Assembly: GCA_900548955.1 (NCBI GenBank)
Contig: URMQ01000096.1
Location: 1-6,417, forward strand
Length of the DNA: 6,417 nt
Source of the DNA: an uncultured Eggerthella sp.
Lineage (GTDB): Bacteria > Actinomycetota > Coriobacteriia > Coriobacteriales > Eggerthellaceae
Direction: 5' to 3'
The translations under genes were made by a program, and so were the position numbers. Positions 1 through 4,621 of this stretch are shown one piece after another (the stretch's first letter is position 1; every line of letters starts with the position of its first letter). The notes under the pieces were generated by a model, which was not told the DNA's origin, did no database searches, and worked only from the letters and a program-made list of their open reading frames with translations.

Positions 1-572
1 TCAGAATCTTTTTTGCGGAATACCACCAGGAGGAAAATTAAAAGCAACACTGCCGCAAATACTGTATACGGCATCATCAACCAAACAAATGAAGCCACAT
101 CCATACCTGAAGCTTGAAAGAGGTACAAATTTTGCGGATTACCCATGGGGAATAACATACTGCCTAAATTTGCCGCAATAGTCATTAAAGCAACTACCGG
201 ACCCATGTACGCATCCATTGAGGCTCTATGCATAACCACAATAGCAAACGGAACAAAGGTGATCAGTGCCACGTCGTTAGTAATAAACATCGAACAGCAG
301 AAGGTCAAAGCAAGCAAAGCGGTGGCGATCATCACCTTAGAATGCATGCGCTTAACCACCCATTCACCCAAAATACGGATAACTCCTAGAAAGCGCAGAC
401 CCGCCACTACCGTCATCAAACAGAACAACAGTACTAACGTATGCCAATCAATATAGACTACATATTCGGCATCGGGAGGGACGACAATACAGGAAAGTAA
501 GGCAGCAAAAACTGAAATAACGAGCACGGAATCTCGCGCGAATAAAGCTCGTATTTTTTCCATTATTCCCAT
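1..572 (-). CDS. ArsB/NhaD/SLC13-type membrane permease, N-terminal part (runs off window)
   Basis: Reading the minus strand from ATG 572 gives 190 codons with no stop before the window edge, so the 3' part is missing. The product is very hydrophobic, with likely membrane segments near residues 16-32, 44-66, 79-96, 99-115, 125-143 and 161-185. The motif TNDVALITFVPF (98-109) and the stretch NLGSMLFPMGNPQNLYLF (135-152) are typical of the ion transporter superfamily that holds ArsB, NhaD and SLC13/CitM permeases. The Asn-Asp pair and the Gly-Asn-Pro turn sit in the re-entrant substrate-binding regions of that family. The substrate (anion, dicarboxylate, arsenite or Na+/H+ exchange) cannot be told from this half. 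No in-frame start lies upstream, because TAG at 603-605 closes the frame. ATG 572 has a weak GTGAG before it; ATG 563, preceded by GGGA, is an alternative. The gene starts 34 nt after the rlmKL stop with no terminator between, so it probably shares that transcript. Confidence 0.85.
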   Translation of the reverse strand, partial: MGIMEKIRALFARDSVLVISVFAALLSCIVVPPDAEYVVYIDWHTLVLLFCLMTVVAGLRFLGVIRILGEWVVKRMHSKVMIATALLALTFCCSMFITNDVALITFVPFAIVVMHRASMDAYMGPVVALMTIAANLGSMLFPMGNPQNLYLFQASGMDVASFVWLMMPYTVFAAVLLLIFLLVVFRKKDS

Positions 573-606
573 TTCGTACTCACAGGTTGCATTGTCCGTG
601 TTCTAT

Positions 607-2916
607 TTAACAAGCCTCGTTTACCTTGGTAAGTACATAACAAAAATGAATACGCGGATTTCGAGAGAAATCTTCAGGTATGGTTTGAGCAGTAATGTTT
701 TCTATTGCCAAGCCAAAGTTACTTACCGCCTGTTCGTCTAGTTTAAAGTTTCGCAAATTGCCTGAAAACACAATAGTGCCACCGGGAATAACAAGCTTTG
801 TAACTTTATCCAACAAACTTACGTGATCGCGCTGAATATCCCAAGTACGCTTACCCATGGTCTTGGAGTTAGAAAACGTTGGCGGATCTAAGAAAACTAC
901 CTCGTACTTTCCTGCGCTAGAACTAGTTTCAGCTTCTTTTTCCACCCATGACAGCACATCAGCTCGAACAAAATGGTGTTCGCTTCCTGTAAAACCAGCA
1001 CGTTGCATGTTACGACGAGCCCAATCTAAGTACGTCTGACTCATATCAACCGTAGTTGTTTCAAGAGCTCCGTGAGCTGCAGCATGCATCGTTGCCACTC
1101 CGGTGTAAGCAAATAAATTCAAAAAGCGCCTGCCTTTTGCCATTTCGCCTACCAAAGAGCGCGTAATACGATGATCTAAGAACAAACCAGTATCCAAATA
1201 TCCCGACAAGTCCACCTCAATAGGCAATCCGTCTTCTTCAACAAGTATTGAATGGGACTGATGAGATTCTTTATAGTATTGCGAACCACCCCGGTCTTGA
1301 CGGCGAACGCGGGTAAACAACCTATCGTCAGGCACCTCGAACAGCGCTTGAGCAACCGCGCAAGCATCACTAAAACGGCGTGCTGCCTTTTGAGGATCAA
1401 CCTCTTTTGGTGCTTGGTATTCACTAACCAAAACATTCACCAAACGAGTATCTTTTTCTTCAAACACATCTACTGATACTGCATAGTCAGGAAGGTCGGC
1501 ATCATAGACACGATAGGCGTGAATATCATGCTTTGCCGCCCATTTTCTACGAGCTTTAATCATCTTACGCAGACGAGAAGCAAACTGTTCTGCATGACCA
1601 GAAGAAACTGTGATGGATACTTCTCTACCATGAAGCGTTACTATAGTGAGCTCTTCTTTGCATGAAGCGCCAAGCCGATAGTCTCGCAAAGTGGCCTCAA
1701 GAGCACCGTTGTACACCAAAAGCGTTCGTTGTGCATCATAGCCAATAGAAGAGTCAATCAACGTATCTGGAGTTATAACACACATGCGCCAAGCCGATGA
1801 CAGACAATCAAGCCCCTTCGACAACTGCGAATAGAATGTATCCAAGCTATCCCGCATAAGGCGAACACCATAGGGAGGATTACAAGCAATAAAGCCTGGC
1901 TCTTGAGGATTGATGTCACAGCTCTGCAAGAAATCACCAAGATCTGCCGCATTTGCACAGGTAAATTGAACCACATCCGTCAATCCAGCACGGCGAGCAT
2001 TGCCTTGGGCAATTTCTACCGCACTAGGATCGATGTCTATACCAAGAATGCGTGGTACATTTTTCAAGCCCGCCTCAAACCGGCCATCGGCATCCGCCAA
2101 TAAAGCATCAAAGGCATCCGCATCAAAATCTGCATTGCCTTCAAAACCCCAATAATCACGCGCCAATCCTGGTGCTCGATCGGTAGCCATCATTGCCGCC
2201 TCAAGCACCAAGGTTCCGCTACCACATGTTGGATCAACAAACGCAGGTGCATCAATAATTGATTGGCCATTCAACTGCTTTTCTTTTGCATTCTGGCGCT
2301 CTGCCTGAGCGCGACGAAGCGCAGGAGCTGCCAGTCTATCCCAGCCTCCCCACACCAACATGCCAGCAGCAAGAGCTTCTTTTAGGGGCGCTTCTACTGT
2401 TTCGCCCTGAAGACGGTATCCGCGTCTATGCAGTGATTCTCCAGCATAGTCAATCGAAATGGTTGCTTTTTTGTTATGGATAGAAACCCACAAGGGAACA
2501 TCGGCACGATGCGGCGCAACGTCAGGACGAAAACCACGTTGTGTCCGCAACGAATCGCAAACGGCGTCTTTTACCTTAAGCGCACTGAACTGGGAATTAC
2601 GCAAGGATTCGTTTTTACCACGCGCTGTTACGGAAATAGTTGCACCAGCTCCGATATATTTCACCCAAGGAAGTTCCTTGGCGCCTTGGTAGAGTTCTTC
2701 TGCGCTAGCAGCTCCTACGCGTCCCACAACCCGTAGCACACGTGAAGCAATTCGGGACCACAAACATACCCGATACCCATCCACCTGAGAACCAAAGAAA
2801 GCAACACCGCTTTTTAAGGGACGAACGCGCTGGGCGCGTAGGCGCTTCAATTCTTCCGCCAGAAGCTGCTCAAATCCCTTCGGGCATGTTGCAAAAAATT
2901 CAAAGCTTTCACTCAT
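607..2916 (-). CDS. rlmL: Fused 23S rRNA methyltransferase RlmKL (m2G2445 / m7G2069)
   Basis: A 769-residue bifunctional enzyme that uses S-adenosylmethionine to methylate 23S rRNA. In the E. coli homologue (RlmKL/YcbY, 702 aa) the N-terminal half makes m2G2445 and the C-terminal half makes m7G2069, both near the peptidyl-transferase centre. Numbered from the upstream ATG at 2931: a THUMP RNA-binding region at about 45-165; the RlmL methyltransferase with DPTCGSGT (233-240, SAM loop), a GIDIDPSAVEIA strand and NPPYG (351-355, catalytic motif IV); then the RlmK Rossmann domain with NLFAYTGVATMHA (605-617), TTTVDMS (625-631) and DPPTFSNSK (682-690). Both active sites look intact. It is longer than the E. 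coli protein partly because of a charged linker at about 204-229. I chose ATG 2916 (MSESFEFF) because AGG lies 6 nt upstream, whereas ATG 2931 (five residues longer) has no visible ribosome binding site and would be only about 12 nt from the predicted transcription start. The two methyltransferases could be annotated separately elsewhere, but here they are one frame. Confidence 0.95.
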   Translation of the reverse strand: MSESFEFFATCPKGFEQLLAEELKRLRAQRVRPLKSGVAFFGSQVDGYRVCLWSRIASRVLRVVGRVGAASAEELYQGAKELPWVKYIGAGATISVTARGKNESLRNSQFSALKVKDAVCDSLRTQRGFRPDVAPHRADVPLWVSIHNKKATISIDYAGESLHRRGYRLQGETVEAPLKEALAAGMLVWGGWDRLAAPALRRAQAERQNAKEKQLNGQSIIDAPAFVDPTCGSGTLVLEAAMMATDRAPGLARDYWGFEGNADFDADAFDALLADADGRFEAGLKNVPRILGIDIDPSAVEIAQGNARRAGLTDVVQFTCANAADLGDFLQSCDINPQEPGFIACNPPYGVRLMRDSLDTFYSQLSKGLDCLSSAWRMCVITPDTLIDSSIGYDAQRTLLVYNGALEATLRDYRLGASCKEELTIVTLHGREVSITVSSGHAEQFASRLRKMIKARRKWAAKHDIHAYRVYDADLPDYAVSVDVFEEKDTRLVNVLVSEYQAPKEVDPQKAARRFSDACAVAQALFEVPDDRLFTRVRRQDRGGSQYYKESHQSHSILVEEDGLPIEVDLSGYLDTGLFLDHRITRSLVGEMAKGRRFLNLFAYTGVATMHAAAHGALETTTVDMSQTYLDWARRNMQRAGFTGSEHHFVRADVLSWVEKEAETSSSAGKYEVVFLDPPTFSNSKTMGKRTWDIQRDHVSLLDKVTKLVIPGGTIVFSGNLRNFKLDEQAVSNFGLAIENITAQTIPEDFSRNPRIHFCYVLTKVNEAC

Positions 2917-2949
2917 ACTTAGCCTATTCATTCAGTATGGGGGAATAAC

Positions 2950-2978
2950 ACCATATCTAACATCGTTAGAGAAAACAA
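2950..2978 (-). promoter_or_regulatory. Predicted sigma-70-type promoter of rlmKL
   Basis: On the minus strand TTGTTT (2978-2973) is separated by exactly 17 nt from TATGGT (2955-2950). The -10 matches the consensus at 4 of 6 positions and the -35 at 3 of 6, so the call rests on the spacing and on its position just before rlmKL. Transcription would start near 2943, giving a leader of roughly 27 nt to ATG 2916 that carries the AGG ribosome binding site. The -35 lies inside the T-rich tail of the preceding hairpin. Two terminator-like structures separate rlmKL from rpoD, which makes an independent promoter here likely. Confidence 0.45.
2956..2970. promoter_or_regulatory. 15-bp palindrome TCTAACGATGTTAGA in the rlmKL promoter spacer (possible operator)
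   Basis: The arms TCTAAC and GTTAGA are perfect 6-bp inverted repeats around a 3-nt centre. The element fills almost all the space between the predicted -35 and -10 of the rlmKL promoter, where a bound dimeric repressor would block or distort RNA polymerase binding. I do not recognise the sequence as the site of a named regulator. A 6-bp palindrome can arise by chance, so the regulatory reading is inference. Confidence 0.3.
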
Positions 2979-3074
2979 CAAAAAGCAGCTGATGAGCGCC
3001 TTAGACCCGACGAAGATAATTGCCTTTGCGCAACGACCGTAGTTCGAAGGGTTTAAGGTGTCATCAGCTGCTTT
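2971..3074 (-). terminator. Large imperfect hairpin with T-rich tail: second terminator or small structured RNA
   Basis: The sequence at 2982-2995 (AAAGCAGCTGATGA) is the exact reverse complement of 3061-3074, giving a 14-bp perfect outer stem. After a one-base bulge at 2996, a second stem pairs 2997-3008 with 3049-3060. It has 10 Watson-Crick pairs and two positions (2998/3059 and 3004/3053) that are G-U on the plus strand and A-C mismatches on the minus strand. Further in, 3011-3014 can pair with 3043-3046, and TTGC/GCAA (3020-3023/3030-3033) forms an apical hairpin. On the minus strand the stem is followed by TTTTTGTTGTTTTC, which suits an intrinsic terminator for transcripts coming from rpoD. 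It is far larger than a usual terminator, so a small RNA of about 95 nt, or a processed 3' UTR RNA of rpoD, is an alternative. I do not recognise a known RNA family. Confidence 0.5.
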
Positions 3075-3100
3075 CGTAGTGCCATCCGTTTAAAACGAAC

Positions 3101-3126
3101 TTGCGGCGGCTTTTCAGCCGCCGCAA
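3101..3126 (-). terminator. Hairpin terminator of rpoD
   Basis: A perfect 10-bp GC-rich inverted repeat (TTGCGGCGGC and GCCGCCGCAA) with a 6-nt loop begins 3 nt after the rpoD stop codon. The minus-strand sequence after the stem is GTTCGTTTTA, a short and interrupted T run, so termination may be incomplete. Leakage would be caught by the larger hairpin some 26 nt further on. Confidence 0.75.
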
Positions 3127-3129
3127 CGC

Positions 3130-4530
3130 TTAGTCTTCCAAATAATCCTTCAATTTCTGAGAACGTGAAGGATGACGCAATTTAGCTAAGGTCTTAGATT
3201 CAATCTGGCGAATACGTTCGCGCGTTACACCAAATTCACGACCAACCTCTTCCAAGGTACGAGGATGACCATCTTCCAAACCAAAACGCAAAGAAATAAC
3301 CTTACGCTCACGTTCTGCCAAACCTTCAAGCGTCTTTGCAAGCTGTTCCTGCAACATGCTAAAGCTTGCTGCATCAGGAGGAACAACTGCTGCATCGTCT
3401 TCAATGAAGTCGCCCAACTGAGAATCTTCTTCTTCGCCAATAGGCGTTTCTAAGGAAACTGGCTCCTGAGAAATCTTCTGAATTTCACGAACACGCTCTG
3501 GCGTTAAGCCCATTTCATCTGCAATTTCTTCAGGGGTAGGTTCACGACCGAGCGACTGCAAAAGCTGGCGCTGAATACGAACCAACTTGTTGATGGTTTC
3601 GACCATGTGTACAGGAATACGAATAGTACGTGCCTGGTCTGCAATAGCACGAGTAATTGCCTGGCGAATCCACCAGGTAGCATACGTAGAAAACTTAAAG
3701 CCTTTGGTGTAGTCGAACTTTTCAACCGCACGAATAAGACCCAAGTTACCTTCTTGGATAAGATCCAAGAACAACATGCCACGACCAACATAGCGTTTAG
3801 CAATAGAAACTACCAAACGCAAGTTAGCTTCAATAAGCTGCTGTTTAGCATCTAAACCAACTTGCTCAACGCGCGTCAAGCGACGGCGTTCACGACGTTC
3901 CAGTTCGATGCCTTCTTCTTCGGCTTTTTCAAGTTCCTCTGTCGCTGCGACACCTGCTTCAATCTTCATAGCAAGGTCGATTTCTTCAGCAGCAGTAAGC
4001 AAGGAAACCTTGCCGATTTCCTTCAAATACATACGAACAGGATCGCCCGTAAGCAAGGCAACAGAAGTATCACCCGCCTGCTTGCGCGAACGAGAACGCT
4101 TAGATTTACTCTTGTTATTTACCCTAGGAGGAGCAATTTCTACCGTAGCTTTAAGCTCTTCTTCAGGAATACCTTCAAGAAGACTTTCATCGGTCAAATC
4201 GCTTTCTTTAACATCAGAATCATCATGAACCTCATGAATACTAGGCTCAGAATCTGATTCAAGAATATCTTCGGTTTCTTCGTCTTCAATCTCTTCTGCT
4301 TTTGCAGCCTTAGCTTCATCCGCCTTTTTCTTAGAAGACGCCGCACTTTTTGCTTTTGCGGTTTCCTTCTTTGCAGTTGTCTTTTTTGCGGGAGCTTTTT
4401 TGGTTGAAGACGCCGCCGTGGTTTTCTTTGCGGTAGCTTTTTTAGCAGGAGCTTTCTTTGTCTTGCTTTCCGTTTCTTCCTTCGTTTCGGTTGGCTTGGA
4501 AACTGAGCCTTGAGAGGAAGCCTTTGCCAC
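3130..4530 (-). CDS. rpoD: Primary (housekeeping) RNA polymerase sigma factor RpoD/SigA
   Basis: A sigma-70 group 1 factor that directs RNA polymerase to -10/-35 promoters of essential genes. Numbered from the upstream ATG at 4557 (475 residues): a Lys/Ala/Thr-rich tail (31-86) with KKAPAKKATAKK repeated as KKAPAKKTTAKK, an acidic stretch (87-139), a short basic patch (147-160), region 1.2 (DPVRMYLKEIG, 172-182), regions 2.1-2.4 (241-318, with LIQEGNLGLIRAVEKFD and TYATWWIRQAITRAI), region 3 to about 370, and region 4 with the helix-turn-helix TLEEVGREFGVTRERIRQIE (434-453). It ends LKDYLED, as usual for the family. The likely start is GTG 4530 (466 aa), because GGGAAGGA ends 6 nt upstream of it while ATG 4557 has no ribosome binding site. 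The tail resembles those of actinobacterial HrdB/SigA; a classical region 1.1 is not evident. It follows priA on the same strand but has its own promoter, and a hairpin terminator begins 3 nt after its stop. Confidence 0.97.
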   Translation of the reverse strand: MAKASSQGSVSKPTETKEETESKTKKAPAKKATAKKTTAASSTKKAPAKKTTAKKETAKAKSAASSKKKADEAKAAKAEEIEDEETEDILESDSEPSIHEVHDDSDVKESDLTDESLLEGIPEEELKATVEIAPPRVNNKSKSKRSRSRKQAGDTSVALLTGDPVRMYLKEIGKVSLLTAAEEIDLAMKIEAGVAATEELEKAEEEGIELERRERRRLTRVEQVGLDAKQQLIEANLRLVVSIAKRYVGRGMLFLDLIQEGNLGLIRAVEKFDYTKGFKFSTYATWWIRQAITRAIADQARTIRIPVHMVETINKLVRIQRQLLQSLGREPTPEEIADEMGLTPERVREIQKISQEPVSLETPIGEEEDSQLGDFIEDDAAVVPPDAASFSMLQEQLAKTLEGLAERERKVISLRFGLEDGHPRTLEEVGREFGVTRERIRQIESKTLAKLRHPSRSQKLKDYLED

Positions 4531-4536
4531 GTTATT

Positions 4537-4544
4537 TCCTTCCC
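4537..4544 (-). promoter_or_regulatory. Ribosome binding site supporting GTG start of rpoD
   Basis: The minus strand reads GGGAAGGA here, followed by a 6-nt spacer and GTG at 4530-4528. AAGGA pairs with the usual 16S anti-Shine-Dalgarno. No comparable motif precedes the in-frame ATG at 4557, where the upstream bases are TTTTCGCTAACT. This decides for the shorter protein beginning (fM)AKASSQGS. Confidence 0.65.
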
Positions 4545-4560
4545 ACGATTCATTCATAGT

Positions 4561-4577
4561 TAGCGAAAAGATCGCTA
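4561..4577 (-). other. Small hairpin in the rpoD leader
   Basis: TAGCGA (4561-4566) and TCGCTA (4572-4577) form a perfect 6-bp inverted repeat with a 5-nt loop, lying between the rpoD -10 box and the start codon. There is no T run after it on the minus strand, so it is unlikely to terminate priA transcripts. It would sit near the 5' end of the rpoD mRNA, where it could stabilise the message or be a protein site. A role is not shown by the sequence. Confidence 0.35.
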
Positions 4578-4592
4578 GAGATACATCGAATC

Positions 4593-4621
4593 ATTATACC
4601 GCTAAATGAAGTAACTTATAA
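4593..4621 (-). promoter_or_regulatory. Predicted sigma-70-type promoter of rpoD
   Basis: The minus strand has a perfect -10 box TATAAT at 4598-4593. Exactly 17 nt upstream is TTATAA (4621-4616), a poor -35 that overlaps the stop codon of priA. There is no TG extension before the -10. Transcription would begin near 4586 and give a leader of about 56 nt to GTG 4530. This lets rpoD be expressed apart from priA, although read-through from priA is also possible since no terminator separates them. Confidence 0.6.

Noticed and set aside
145..456. 103-codon open frame on the plus strand
   Set aside because: It lies wholly opposite the permease, whose minus-strand frame is open for 190 codons and shows clear membrane segments and family motifs. 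The plus-strand product has no recognisable features.
3061..3070. CTGATGA resembling a hammerhead ribozyme core (minus strand)
   Set aside because: The bases are fully paired in the perfect outer stem, and the rest of the hammerhead core (GAAA between helices and a cleavage triplet) is not in the required arrangement.
2982..3074. Miniature inverted-repeat transposable element
   Set aside because: The ends are inverted repeats, but no target-site duplication is visible on either side and the pairing continues deep into the element, which suits an RNA hairpin better. Other genomic copies could not be checked.
3087..3097. Short palindrome CGTTTAAAACG
   Set aside because: Only 5-bp A/T-rich arms; it holds the short T run of the rpoD terminator and needs no separate explanation.
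3862..4257. 131-codon and 106-codon open frames on the plus strand
   Set aside because: They are antisense shadows of the sigma factor's conserved and acidic regions. Their Phe- and Ser-rich composition follows from reversed Glu and Lys codons.
4194..4553. 119-codon Lys/Arg/Leu-rich frame on the minus strand
   Set aside because: It is a frame-shifted reading of the Lys/Ala repeats in the sigma factor tail. The rpoD frame is continuous and conserved.
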